A stretch of 64,000 bases of DNA from Candidatus Chryseobacterium colombiense (GTDB lineage: Bacteria; Bacteroidota; Bacteroidia; Flavobacteriales; Weeksellaceae): NCBI GenBank assembly GCA_029203185.1, contig CP119310.1:2232001-2296000 (forward strand), read 5' to 3'. The notes under the pieces are model-generated. The model was not told the origin of the DNA. It ran no database searches and worked only from the letters and a program-made list of their open reading frames with translations. A program made the position numbers and the translations under genes. This document shows positions 32,658 through 42,367 of this stretch, piece by piece. The number at the start of each line of letters is the position of its first letter. The stretch's first letter is position 1.

Positions 32658-35474
32658 TTGAAAAGAATTAGTATTTGTCTTATTTTGTTTTTAGGTGTTG
32701 TAGAGATTTCTGCACAGAAAGACAGTATATCTGTTGAAGCCAGGCTTTCTGCAGATAACAAAACATTAACGGTAACTCAGGAACTGGTCTATTATAACCA
32801 TTCTGAAAAAGAGCTGAACACTATAAAACTGTTAAACTGGATTTCTGCCTATCATAAGAGAGGAACATCTTTAGCCTACAGAAAACTGGAAGACCGGAAT
32901 ACTGATCTTCATTTTGCTAAAGATGAACAACTGGGAAAGCTTTTAAACTTACAGATTAAAAGTTCCGGTCGGGATATTCCCGTTCAAGACCTCTCAGACG
33001 AAAATCTTTTCCTTCCCTTACAGCAAGCACTGAAACCGGGAGAAAAAATCAAATTGCAGCTGCAGTACAAAATGCAGCTCCCCGATCAAAGGTTTACAGG
33101 ATATGGCACATCTAGCAATGGTGTAGCTCTAAAATATTTCTTTATTGTTCCCGATCACTTCGATCCGGACAATATTTCTTCAAAAAAATATCATGATATT
33201 GAAGAATCTGTAAACTTCAATACTTTTTGGGATATTAATCTCACTTCCGATATAGCCTATTCTATTCAAAGTAATATCTCTCAATCTTCAAATGGCCATT
33301 TCACCGATGATCTTGATTCTGATCCTGAATTTATTCTTTCTAAAAAAGCGTTTCCGGTTATCAAAATCAATACTGATGATATTAACACTGAAATAAAGTT
33401 CGGATATGATCTGAATCCTCAGGAAAAAGAAAATCTGGAGTTTTTTCTCCCTCTTCATTTAAGGTTTATTAAAGAAAAACTAGGATTTGTTCCTGAAACA
33501 CTTTTTATTTCTGAGAAATTCAGGAATAAGGAAGATTTTTTCGGGAATAACGATATTAGTGTCTGGAAGTTTAATTTTCCTCTTTTTACAGATGCTGAAA
33601 AAATAGATTTGGACTACTTTGGAATTATTGCAAAGAAAATTCTTGATGAAAGCATTATAACCAATAAACAGGATAATCATTGGTTTAAAAATGGTTTAAA
33701 GTCTTATTTGGAAATCCAGTATCTGAATAAATTCTATAAAGAGACCAAACTTTTGGGAACACTTCCGGAAGCTAAAATCTTTGGAATAAAGCCTTTAAAA
33801 CTATTCCATGCTTCCAAGGTTAAACTGGTTGACCGATATGGTCTTGCCTACCAATATATCATGTCGCAGAATCTTGACCAGAAAGTTGATGAAAAGTTCA
33901 CGGTTTTGAGCAACTTTAATGATATGGCGATCAGCAGTTTTGAAACAGGAAGCTTGTTCAATTATTCTGCTGATAAAATGGGATATGATAATTTCAACAA
34001 TCTTTTAAAAGATTTTATTGTAAAAAATTCTCATCAAAACATTAATCCGAGAGATTTTTTAAAGGAGCTTTCAGAAAAAGATAAGAGAACAGAATATCTG
34101 GCCAACTTTCTGGAACACAAAAACAGGGTTAATTTTAAATTAAAAAGATTACATACAGAAAATGACACATTGAATATTAAAATTCGTAAAAATACATTTT
34201 CAAACATTCCTGTAAAATTAAAAACAGAAGATAGAGACGGCAGCAAGCAAGAATATTGGGTCGACGCCGAAGACAACGAAAAAACAAAAATTTTTCCACT
34301 TCCTGCCGATGACATTTACAAAATCACACTGAATGAAGATTATATCTTCCCTGAATCTAAATACAGGGACAATTACCTGTATGCCAAAGGTTTTTTCTCT
34401 AACACTAAGAAAATTAAATTCAAATTCATAAAAGATATTCCCAATCCGGAATTCAATGAAATCTATATAAGCCCAAAGATCAGATTTAATAATACTTACG
34501 ATAAATTCTTGTTTGGAGTCAATTTTAAAAACCAGTCATTTTTTGACCAGAAATTCCTGTATTCATTTACCCCGCTGTACAGTTCCGGAACAGGAAAAAT
34601 GACGGGTTCTGGAGCCATCTCCTACTCTTTTCTTCCTGCCGAAAGTATTATCCGAAGTCTGACTTTCGGAGTTTCGGGCTCTTATTTTCATTATGACTAT
34701 AATCTTGCCTATCACAAACTTTCTGCTTTTTCTAACATTAATTTCAGAAAAAATCCAAGAAGCACCGTAGGAAGAAGTCTGGCTTTTTCATACAACTATT
34801 TCGAAAGAGATCTCAGTCCAGCAATGATTGCCAACAAAGATTATGACAAATATAATCTCTGGAGCCTTGGATATGGATACAGCGACAGTCAGATGATCCA
34901 TGAGAAAAGCTTAAGCATTAGTACTCAGGGAATGGAAGATTTTAACAAAATAAATGCTGAAGGTTTTTACAGATGGGAATTTGCTCCTAAACAAAAACTG
35001 AGCTTAAGATTATTTGCCGGATATTTCCTAAGAAATGATACCCGAAACAGTATGTTTAATTATGGTATTTCGAGAGTTTCCAATTATTCATTTTCCTACA
35101 CACTTTTAGGTGAAAGTGCCAGCAGCGGAATTTTGGCCCAGCAGTTTATTTTAGCAGACGGAGGATTCAAATCTTTTCTACCAGGAAGTGTAAACCAATG
35201 GATCACTTCTTTCAATGTAGATTCCAGTGTCTGGAAAATTTTCCATGTATATGCAGACGCCGGATTTTATAAAAACAAAAACCGACCGACTCAATTTATC
35301 TGGGACAGTGGAATAAAAGTGAAGATAATTCCTGATTTTCTTGAGGTATTTTTCCCTGTACAGTCTTCATTAGGTTTTGAGCCTTCTTTCAAAGATTATG
35401 CAAAACGTATACGATATACATTGGTACTAAACCTGGGATCTATTATTAATGCAGCGAGACGAGGTTGGTATTAA
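32658..35474 (+). CDS. envelope protein: degenerate M1-peptidase-like domain plus C-terminal beta-barrel
   Basis: A 938-residue protein with a signal peptide ending near EISAQ. The N-terminal 200 residues resemble the beta domain of M1 aminopeptidases. A segment around residue 340 (DNHWFKNGLKSYLEIQYLNK) lines up with the M1 block that follows the zinc motif, but no HExxH is present, so peptidase activity is unlikely. From about residue 610 the protein turns into alternating aromatic beta strands with many Tyr and Phe and ends in NAARRGWY, suggesting an outer-membrane barrel. The start is TTG at 32658; no in-frame ATG lies between it and the upstream stop. Function unknown. Confidence 0.6.
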   Translation: MKRISICLILFLGVVEISAQKDSISVEARLSADNKTLTVTQELVYYNHSEKELNTIKLLNWISAYHKRGTSLAYRKLEDRNTDLHFAKDEQLGKLLNLQIKSSGRDIPVQDLSDENLFLPLQQALKPGEKIKLQLQYKMQLPDQRFTGYGTSSNGVALKYFFIVPDHFDPDNISSKKYHDIEESVNFNTFWDINLTSDIAYSIQSNISQSSNGHFTDDLDSDPEFILSKKAFPVIKINTDDINTEIKFGYDLNPQEKENLEFFLPLHLRFIKEKLGFVPETLFISEKFRNKEDFFGNNDISVWKFNFPLFTDAEKIDLDYFGIIAKKILDESIITNKQDNHWFKNGLKSYLEIQYLNKFYKETKLLGTLPEAKIFGIKPLKLFHASKVKLVDRYGLAYQYIMSQNLDQKVDEKFTVLSNFNDMAISSFETGSLFNYSADKMGYDNFNNLLKDFIVKNSHQNINPRDFLKELSEKDKRTEYLANFLEHKNRVNFKLKRLHTENDTLNIKIRKNTFSNIPVKLKTEDRDGSKQEYWVDAEDNEKTKIFPLPADDIYKITLNEDYIFPESKYRDNYLYAKGFFSNTKKIKFKFIKDIPNPEFNEIYISPKIRFNNTYDKFLFGVNFKNQSFFDQKFLYSFTPLYSSGTGKMTGSGAISYSFLPAESIIRSLTFGVSGSYFHYDYNLAYHKLSAFSNINFRKNPRSTVGRSLAFSYNYFERDLSPAMIANKDYDKYNLWSLGYGYSDSQMIHEKSLSISTQGMEDFNKINAEGFYRWEFAPKQKLSLRLFAGYFLRNDTRNSMFNYGISRVSNYSFSYTLLGESASSGILAQQFILADGGFKSFLPGSVNQWITSFNVDSSVWKIFHVYADAGFYKNKNRPTQFIWDSGIKVKIIPDFLEVFFPVQSSLGFEPSFKDYAKRIRYTLVLNLGSIINAARRGWY

Positions 35475-35576
35475 TAAATCATGTAAGAACAGGCGTGATT
35501 TATAACTATTTTACCTCCTAGTAAATTTTTAACTACTAAAATCAAAAGTTAATTTGAGTATTTATTAATTAATAAA

Positions 35577-35608
35577 AAAAGAGCTATCAAAAATGACAGC
35601 TCTTTTAA
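35577..35608. terminator. bidirectional terminator
   Basis: AAAAGAGCT / AGCTCTTTT (35577-35585 with 35598-35606), flanked by A and T runs, between convergent genes. Confidence 0.75.
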
Positions 35609-35628
35609 AATATAATTTTCTGTTAAAA

Positions 35629-36579
35629 TTAATCTTTCAAAATTTTCTGAGAAACTGCTTCATTATTTACAGTACCTGTAACGATATAGTTTCCTTTTGC
35701 CAAATCAGCAACATTTAAAGTTCCATCAGCTTTTACCGACGCTGTTTTCACTACTTGTCCGAACATATTATAAACTTTTACATTTTTTGCGTCAGTTCCG
35801 AAAACAATTTTATTATTCTTTACAAAAGTGTTTTTTACAAAAAGAGATTTTTCTCTTCCGAAATCTGCAACAGCTAATGAACCATTGGCATAAACTCTAG
35901 CCACCAAATTACTGATACTAACATTTCCAGTACCAGATGTTGCACTTCCGGCCTGTCTAATAGCAACTCCTCCTAAAGTTGCAGGTGCAGATCCAGTTCC
36001 TAAATTATTTGTCAAAAGCGGCTGTGAATTAATTTGCAATGTTGTAGTATTTGTAGCAGGACTTGCAGAATTGTCTATTATATATGTAAGAGTGATATTT
36101 GCAGGTGTACCATAAGGAATTTCAGCACCATAAGTTGGATTTGGCGCAGGAGTTCCCGAGCCATTATTTAAAACTCCTAATGTATATCCTGTAGCAGAGC
36201 CTTTAATATATAATCTCCCATTAAAGTTTCCAGGAGTAGTTCCAGCTGTTACGACAAACATCAAAAAGTAATCTCCAGCGGTAGTTAACCCTGTAGCATT
36301 TGCAACGTTAATTGTAGCAGAATAATCTGCCTTACTAATCCCTGTTGCACTTACGGTATATGGCGTTGAAAATGCTTTATTAGCATCTTCACTATTTCCA
36401 GCCACAAGAGTAACCTTAGTTCCATCAGCAGTCAATTGACCTGCAGTTCCACTATGTGAAACCCAACCATTTGAAGTTAAAGCTCCGGTATAGTTAAAGT
36501 TATCCGTTAAAACAGTTGTTTGCGCATTCATTATTGTTGAAACAGCAACAATTCCTAAAACAGTAAATATTTTTCTCAT
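35629..36579 (-). CDS. T9SS-secreted protein with C-terminal sorting domain
   Basis: A 316-residue cargo protein. Signal peptide residues 1-19 end in MNAQ. The middle (about 20-225) is a Gly/Thr/Ser-rich beta sandwich with no catalytic motif that I recognise, similar in style to jellyroll surface proteins. The last 75 residues form a type A T9SS sorting domain with KNVKVYNMFGQVVKT and the LAKGNYIVTG ending. It should be secreted through the SprA translocon and attached to or released from the surface. Confidence 0.85.
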   Translation of the reverse strand: MRKIFTVLGIVAVSTIMNAQTTVLTDNFNYTGALTSNGWVSHSGTAGQLTADGTKVTLVAGNSEDANKAFSTPYTVSATGISKADYSATINVANATGLTTAGDYFLMFVVTAGTTPGNFNGRLYIKGSATGYTLGVLNNGSGTPAPNPTYGAEIPYGTPANITLTYIIDNSASPATNTTTLQINSQPLLTNNLGTGSAPATLGGVAIRQAGSATSGTGNVSISNLVARVYANGSLAVADFGREKSLFVKNTFVKNNKIVFGTDAKNVKVYNMFGQVVKTASVKADGTLNVADLAKGNYIVTGTVNNEAVSQKILKD

Positions 36580-36730
36580 AATTTAATTTTTTAATTATTT
36601 ATAATTTATAGCACAAAATTACATCATTTTTTTAATCAAAAGCAATAATTGGATTAATTTTTTGTTAATACTACTAAAACCCCAAGTATAAGTATTTTTT
36701 TAGCTATTTTTACCAATTATTTTTAAAGAA

Positions 36731-39700
36731 TTGCGGAATTATCTTTTAATATTCGTATTGTTTTTTACGGGCATATTCTATGGAAATGCGCAGATTTTCT
36801 CGTGGAAAAATCCGAACCTGCCCAAAGACACTTTAAAAAAAGACAGTATTCTCTCCGCAAAGAAAGACAGTATCATTGCTGCTAAGCTGGAACAGGATAT
36901 TTTTGCAAAGGACACTTTAGATTTTGTAAAGACCAGCAACAGAATCCTTGTAGATGAAGCGGTTTTAGCTAAAAATGACAAAAAAAGATTTTTAGGGGAG
37001 TTAAATTCCAAAGGTTCTATTATCCGTGGAATTACTTTTGGTAACAATCAGGGACAGTCTGTACAAAGCTCTATGGACCTTCAAATCTCCGGGAGACTTT
37101 CTAAAGATGTCACGATTTTAGCCAGTATTTCTGATCACAACCTTCCTATTCAAGCGGATGGATATACTCAAACCCTGGAAGAGTTTGATAAGATCTATAT
37201 GCAGCTTAACATAAAAGATAAATCTATTCTTAGAGCCGGACATCTGGATTTAGCGGAAACAAAAAATTACTTTGCCAAATATCAGAGGAGAAGCATGGGA
37301 CTTCAATTCCAGACCGAAATGGGAAAGGAAAATAAAACTTTCGTGGATGTTTCTATGGGTGTAGCGCGAAGTGAATTCCACAGAGTCCGTTTTCAGGGGG
37401 TGGAAGGAAATCAGGGACCTTATCGATTAACCGGAAAAAACGGGGAACAGTTCATTACGCTGATTTCCGGTTCTGAACAGGTTTTTATTGATGGTATTTT
37501 AATGAAAAGAGGGGAAAACCAGGATTACATTATCAACTACAATACCGGAGAAGTTACTTTTACCAGTTTCCGGCCTATTTTCCAACAAAATTTCATTACC
37601 ATTTCTTATAATTATACCAATAGAAATTATTCAAGATACTTATTTACAGGGAAAATAGAACATGCAAGGGAGAAACTTAAACTAGGATTAAACTGGTTTA
37701 TGGAAAATGATAATAAAAATGCTCCTCTGGCTCTTAATCTTTCTAAGGAGGATGAACAAATTTTAGCAAATGCAGGTAATAATCCTGATCTTATGTATGC
37801 ACCATCAGGAGTGGTCACCCAGTATGATGTGAACAAAATCCTATACAGGCTGAATCCTAATGGAAATTATTATGAATTTTCAACAGATGCCAACGAAACC
37901 CTTTATCAGGTATCTTTTACTTATTTTGGTACCAATCTAGGGGATTATAAACTTACTCAGACCACCAACAACGGACGTGTTTTCCAATATGTAGGGACAA
38001 ATCTGGGAGACTACAGAGCTGTAAGAAAACTGCCATCTCCTGAAAAATCCCAGGTATACTCATTAAATTCTGAATATGCACTTAAAGACGGTAAAATAGG
38101 AGCAGATTTTTCATTGAGTAATTATGATGTTAACTTATTTTCTTCAAAGGATTCAAGACTAAATACTGGATATGCATGGCGTGTATTCGGAAACAAAATT
38201 TTCAAGAAAAACAACTGGAGTGGTACTCCAACTTTTGAATATCAATATATTGATAAGCAGTTCCATATCTTAGACCGCATCAATGATGTGGAATTTTCCA
38301 GGGATTTCAACTTGGCCCAGGAATTCAGCGGAAGAACTCAAAACAGGTTTACATTCAGCTTTTTAAATAAATGGAATAATAAATCGACTTTAAACTACCG
38401 CATCAATTACCTGGATGAACAGGATTCTTATAAAGGAATTAAAAATGATTTGGATTTTTCTTGGATTAAAGGTAAATTTTTAACAAAAGGAAATTTATCA
38501 TATCTGGATACAAAAGCAACCCTTCAGAATACCAAATTCATAAGAGGAGGAGCTTCTACAGAATTTACCGGACAGAAAGGAAGCTGGGCGGTAGGAGGAA
38601 GTATGGAGCATAATGAGAAAACATATAATGACACTCAACTCATGGATGTCACCAGTTTCAGCTGGAGAGAACTTTTTGTGCAGAAAAAAATCGGAGACAG
38701 TACCAGAACCAAACTGTTGGCAAAAGTATACATGAGAGGTAATGACTCTGTACGTGATAACCGTCTTCAAAGTATGAATAATATTTTAGGATTCATGGCG
38801 GAAAGCCAGATTATTAAAACAGAAAAAACAACGCTGAATGCTTTGCTTCATTACAGAAAGTTTTTCTATCAAAACCAGGAGCCGAATGTAACCCAGAACA
38901 ATGATTTCGTTGTCGGAAACATTCTTTACAATCAGCAGCTTTTCAGAAACGGAATGCGTCTACAGGCATTTTATGAATTAGGAAACGGACAGGAAGCACA
39001 AAGAGAATTTCAGTATATAAAAGTAACGGACGGACAGGGTATTTATAAATGGACCGATTACAATGGAGATGGCGTTCAGCAGCTTGATGAATTTGAGATT
39101 GCAGAATATTCGGATTTAGCACAATACATAAGAGTATATACCAATTCGGTACGTTATCTTCCCTCCAATAAAAACAAGCTTCAGTTAGCATTATTCGTCA
39201 ATCCTGCCATTATATTTAACTCTGAAAATAAATTTTTAAAACGCTGGAATTTTAATATTTCCCTGAATTCACAAAATTCATTCTATAAAAAAGATAAAGT
39301 ACTTGTGCTCAATCCTTTTGAAAAAAGTGATAATCAGATCCTGAAAAATCAGAATATATTAACTTCTGTACAGTTCAATCCTACCGAAAAATCAGGCTGG
39401 AATGGTAATTACCGTTTTATCTCAAATGACAACCTCATCAATGCCAATTTCAGTAACGAAGAAAGAGAGCAAACTTCCCATTTCTTAAATATCGGATATT
39501 GGTTTAATAAAGAGTTCAGGGTAGATTGGGAAAACTCTGTTCATGATATTAAAAATTCTTCCCAGCTGTTTGCAACAAGAGATTATCGCTTAAACAATTT
39601 TGAAACAAAGCCTAAAGCAACCTATAAATTCACAGATGCCATTCAAGCCGAACTTTCTTCTGCCTACAGACAGAAACAAAGAGTAGATGGTGAAGAACTT

Positions 39701-39982
39701 TTAAAAGCATTCGACATTACCGGGACCATACAATGGGAGCGTAAAAAAACTTCCATCAGAGGAAATTTCTCCTTCATCAATAATGACTTTACCGGAAATA
39801 ATTTTAGTATTGTAGGAAATCAAATGCTTGATGGATTAAAACCAGGTAAAAACCAGGTATGGAGTGTGTTTATTCAACAGGCGATCAACTCATTCCTTCA
39901 GTTGAATTTAACTTATGAAGGAAGAAATTCGGGAGATAGAACCATTCATATCGGAAGCATGCAGGTAAAAGCAAGTTTCTAA
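36731..39982 (+). CDS. large outer-membrane beta-barrel protein with SprA-like motif
   Basis: A 1083-residue protein with a signal peptide (1-20, ending GNAQ). A Lys/Asp-rich segment follows, then a block at about residues 247-277 with GSEQVFIDGILMKRG and DYIINYNTGEVTF. This recurring strand-turn motif is also known from SprA-type surface proteins. The rest consists of long alternating strands with aromatic girdles, ending in a phenylalanine (VKASF), as outer-membrane barrels do. Two short repeats GTNLGDY occur at residues 400 and 422. The start is TTG at 36731, with an in-frame stop ten codons upstream and no ATG. Function unknown; a T9SS-linked or transport role is possible. Confidence 0.6.
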   Translation: MRNYLLIFVLFFTGIFYGNAQIFSWKNPNLPKDTLKKDSILSAKKDSIIAAKLEQDIFAKDTLDFVKTSNRILVDEAVLAKNDKKRFLGELNSKGSIIRGITFGNNQGQSVQSSMDLQISGRLSKDVTILASISDHNLPIQADGYTQTLEEFDKIYMQLNIKDKSILRAGHLDLAETKNYFAKYQRRSMGLQFQTEMGKENKTFVDVSMGVARSEFHRVRFQGVEGNQGPYRLTGKNGEQFITLISGSEQVFIDGILMKRGENQDYIINYNTGEVTFTSFRPIFQQNFITISYNYTNRNYSRYLFTGKIEHAREKLKLGLNWFMENDNKNAPLALNLSKEDEQILANAGNNPDLMYAPSGVVTQYDVNKILYRLNPNGNYYEFSTDANETLYQVSFTYFGTNLGDYKLTQTTNNGRVFQYVGTNLGDYRAVRKLPSPEKSQVYSLNSEYALKDGKIGADFSLSNYDVNLFSSKDSRLNTGYAWRVFGNKIFKKNNWSGTPTFEYQYIDKQFHILDRINDVEFSRDFNLAQEFSGRTQNRFTFSFLNKWNNKSTLNYRINYLDEQDSYKGIKNDLDFSWIKGKFLTKGNLSYLDTKATLQNTKFIRGGASTEFTGQKGSWAVGGSMEHNEKTYNDTQLMDVTSFSWRELFVQKKIGDSTRTKLLAKVYMRGNDSVRDNRLQSMNNILGFMAESQIIKTEKTTLNALLHYRKFFYQNQEPNVTQNNDFVVGNILYNQQLFRNGMRLQAFYELGNGQEAQREFQYIKVTDGQGIYKWTDYNGDGVQQLDEFEIAEYSDLAQYIRVYTNSVRYLPSNKNKLQLALFVNPAIIFNSENKFLKRWNFNISLNSQNSFYKKDKVLVLNPFEKSDNQILKNQNILTSVQFNPTEKSGWNGNYRFISNDNLINANFSNEEREQTSHFLNIGYWFNKEFRVDWENSVHDIKNSSQLFATRDYRLNNFETKPKATYKFTDAIQAELSSAYRQKQRVDGEELLKAFDITGTIQWERKKTSIRGNFSFINNDFTGNNFSIVGNQMLDGLKPGKNQVWSVFIQQAINSFLQLNLTYEGRNSGDRTIHIGSMQVKASF

Positions 39983-40043
39983 CATTTTTCCTTATTAATT
40001 ACGATAATAGATATTATCATATTTTCAAAAGATTAGAATTTCG

Positions 40044-40051
40044 TAAATTTG
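40044..40051 (+). promoter_or_regulatory. -7 promoter box right before dusB
   Basis: TAAATTTG ends four bases before the dusB ATG, exactly the spacing seen at aroC, so the mRNA may be leaderless. Confidence 0.5.
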
Positions 40052-40055
40052 CACC

Positions 40056-41054
40056 ATGATAAAAATAGGCAACATAGAACTGCCGGAATTTCCGCTTTTG
40101 CTGGCTCCGATGGAAGATGTAAGTGACCCTCCATTCAGAAGATTATGCAAAATGCATGGTGCAGATTTAATGTATTCAGAATTTATTTCTTCTGAAGGCT
40201 TAATTCGTGATGCGATTAAGAGCAGAAAAAAACTTGATATTTTTGATTACGAAAGACCTGTCGGAATTCAGATTTTTGGAGGCGATGAAGAGGCAATGGC
40301 CATGTCTGCAAGAATTGTAGAGACTGTAAATCCTGATTTGGTTGACATCAATTTCGGGTGTCCTGTAAAAAAAGTGGTTTGCAAAGGTGCCGGAGCTGGA
40401 GTTTTAAAAGATATTGACCTTATGGTTCGTTTGACTAAGGCTGTAGTAAGCTCTACTCATCTTCCTGTAACGGTAAAAACCCGTTTAGGATGGGACAGCA
40501 CTTCCATTAATATTGACGAAGTTGCCGAACGTCTTCAGGAAACCGGTATCAAAGCATTAACGATCCATGCAAGAACACGTGCTCAGATGTATAAAGGTGA
40601 AGCCGATTGGGAGCATATCTCAAGAATTAAACAAAATCCAAATATTGAAATTCCAATCTTTGGAAACGGAGATATCGATTCTCCTGAAAAAGCTCTGGAA
40701 TATAAACAAAAATACGCCTGCGACGGAATTATGATCGGTCGTGCAGCGATTGGCTATCCTTGGATCTTTAACGAAATAAAACATTTCTTTAAGACCGGCG
40801 AACATTTGTCTGCTCCAACTATTGAAGACAGATTATTAGCTGTTCGTCAACATGCAGAATGGAGTGCAGAATGGAAAGGAGAAAGATTGGGACTGGTTGA
40901 AATGAGACAGCATTACAGCAATTATTTCCGTGGAGTTCCGCATTTCAAGGATTTCAGAAAGAAATTCCTGGAAGTTTTTACTTTAGAAGAAATGGATGCT
41001 TTAATCAAAGAAACTCAGGAATTTTACACCGAATATTTCGCTCAACAAGCATAA
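40056..41054 (+). CDS. dusB: tRNA-dihydrouridine synthase
   Basis: A 332-residue flavoenzyme reducing uridines in tRNA. The family opening LLLAPMEDVSDPPFRRLC is at residues 14-31. The catalytic cysteine lies in the INFGCPVKKVVCKGAGAG block, and the FMN-binding ITIHARTR-type (here ALTIHARTRAQMYKG), GNGDI and IMIGRAAIG motifs follow. Length and motif set fit DusB. The conserved N-terminus supports the start at 40056. It stands alone. Confidence 0.95.
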   Translation: MIKIGNIELPEFPLLLAPMEDVSDPPFRRLCKMHGADLMYSEFISSEGLIRDAIKSRKKLDIFDYERPVGIQIFGGDEEAMAMSARIVETVNPDLVDINFGCPVKKVVCKGAGAGVLKDIDLMVRLTKAVVSSTHLPVTVKTRLGWDSTSINIDEVAERLQETGIKALTIHARTRAQMYKGEADWEHISRIKQNPNIEIPIFGNGDIDSPEKALEYKQKYACDGIMIGRAAIGYPWIFNEIKHFFKTGEHLSAPTIEDRLLAVRQHAEWSAEWKGERLGLVEMRQHYSNYFRGVPHFKDFRKKFLEVFTLEEMDALIKETQEFYTEYFAQQA

Positions 41055-41057
41055 AAT

Positions 41058-41086
41058 AAAAACCCATCAAAATTTGATGGGTTTTC
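41058..41086. terminator. bidirectional terminator between dusB and deoC
   Basis: AAAACCCATCAAA / TTTGATGGGTTTT forms a long perfect stem with flanking A and T runs. Confidence 0.85.
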
Positions 41087-41113
41087 TTTTTGTATTAAAA
41101 AAATATCTTTCTA

Positions 41114-41857
41114 TTAATATCCTTCTGAAGCAGACTGATTTTTAATTAAAGCCAGCGCAGAAGAAGTTCCGATTCTCTTGACTCCAAGATTAATCATTTT
41201 TTCAGCATCTTCAAAAGTTCTCACTCCTCCCGCTGCTTTTACAGAAAGTTTCCCTGCATTATCCAGCATAATTTTTACTCCTTCAAATGTTGCTCCGTTA
41301 GGTTTTCCATTTTCAGTTTTATAAAAGCCGGTTGAAGATTTTACAAAAATTTTTGATAAATCATTCTCAGAAAAACTCTCTTCAGCCCAGTTAGAAATAT
41401 TCTTAGTAAGATCTGCAATCTGTACATCCGTTAGAGCTGCAATTTCGATAATCCATTTTGCAATCTTATGATGCTGCAGACAAAGGGATGTACATTGTAC
41501 AAATTCTTCTTTTACTAAATGTAAATCTCCTTTCAGATATGCAGTATAATTAATAACAAAATCCAATTCATCTGCTCCGTCTACGATTGCTTGTTTAGCT
41601 TCCGCCAGTTTTTCTTCAATAGAATCTGTTCCTTCGTGAAAACCAATAACAGTACCTACCACAACATTGGATTGTTTTTCCTGGATATACTTTTTGATTT
41701 CAGATACATAATCAGGGCGAATCATTACGGCAAAGATTCCGTTATCAATCGCTTCCTGTGTCAATTCTATATCTTTCTGTAAAGTTTCTTCATCTGAAAG
41801 TCCCGACTGCGCAGGAGTTTTCAAATAGGTTGAATCCAAATATTGTGCAATGTTCAT
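41114..41857 (-). CDS. deoC: deoxyribose-phosphate aldolase
   Basis: A 247-residue class I aldolase splitting deoxyribose 5-phosphate into acetaldehyde and glyceraldehyde 3-phosphate. The segments VGTVIGFHEG, ELDFVINYTAYLKGD and, with the Schiff-base lysine, IFVKSSTGFY are visible, then SVKAAGGVRTFEDA with the second lysine and the RIGTSSAL ending. It begins six bases after the Lrp-type regulator gene, so the two are one transcription unit. Confidence 0.95.
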   Translation of the reverse strand: MNIAQYLDSTYLKTPAQSGLSDEETLQKDIELTQEAIDNGIFAVMIRPDYVSEIKKYIQEKQSNVVVGTVIGFHEGTDSIEEKLAEAKQAIVDGADELDFVINYTAYLKGDLHLVKEEFVQCTSLCLQHHKIAKWIIEIAALTDVQIADLTKNISNWAEESFSENDLSKIFVKSSTGFYKTENGKPNGATFEGVKIMLDNAGKLSVKAAGGVRTFEDAEKMINLGVKRIGTSSALALIKNQSASEGY

Positions 41858-41863
41858 AATCTG

Positions 41864-42334
41864 TTATACTTTCAGTTGTCTGTAAATACCTTGTTCCAAA
41901 GATATGAAAGTTTCTGTTCTGGTCACTCCTTTTAGCTTCTGAATTTTGCTAAGGATCTGCATCAGATGATCATTGTCTTTACACAGAACTTTTAAGAAAA
42001 TCGTATAATTTCCGGTTGTATAATGTGCTTCCACTACTTCATTAATATCTCTCAAAGCCTTTACCATATCCGGATAATGACTTGGCTGATCTAAGAAAAC
42101 ACCGATATAGGAAATTACCTTATACCCTATCTTTTTAGGATTCAAAAAAGAAATTGAATTTTCAATAACTTCTGCCTGCTCCAATTTTTTTATTCTTTGA
42201 TGCACTGCTGTTGTAGAAATCCCAACATTTTTTGAAATATGTGCTAAAGAAGTTTTCGCATTATCCATCAGCATATGGATAATCTGCTTATCTATGGAGT
42301 CTAGGTGGTAGGTTGTGTTTTCAGCGTCTTTCAT
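41864..42334 (-). CDS. Lrp/AsnC-family transcriptional regulator
   Basis: A 156-residue regulator. The N-terminal winged helix (about 12-60) has LDSIDKQIIHMLMDNAKTSLAHI-type sequence, and the helix-turn-helix has ISTTAVHQRIKKLEQAGVI-like sequence (here AEVI). The C-terminal RAM/ActD-like domain (about 70-150) contains VEAHYTTGNYTIFLKV. Directly upstream of deoC; it may act on that gene or globally. The effector is not identifiable. Confidence 0.93.
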   Translation of the reverse strand: MKDAENTTYHLDSIDKQIIHMLMDNAKTSLAHISKNVGISTTAVHQRIKKLEQAEVIENSISFLNPKKIGYKVISYIGVFLDQPSHYPDMVKALRDINEVVEAHYTTGNYTIFLKVLCKDNDHLMQILSKIQKLKGVTRTETFISLEQGIYRQLKV

Positions 42335-42367
42335 TTTTGTTAAACTTTTGCTTTTTTACTTTTATTT

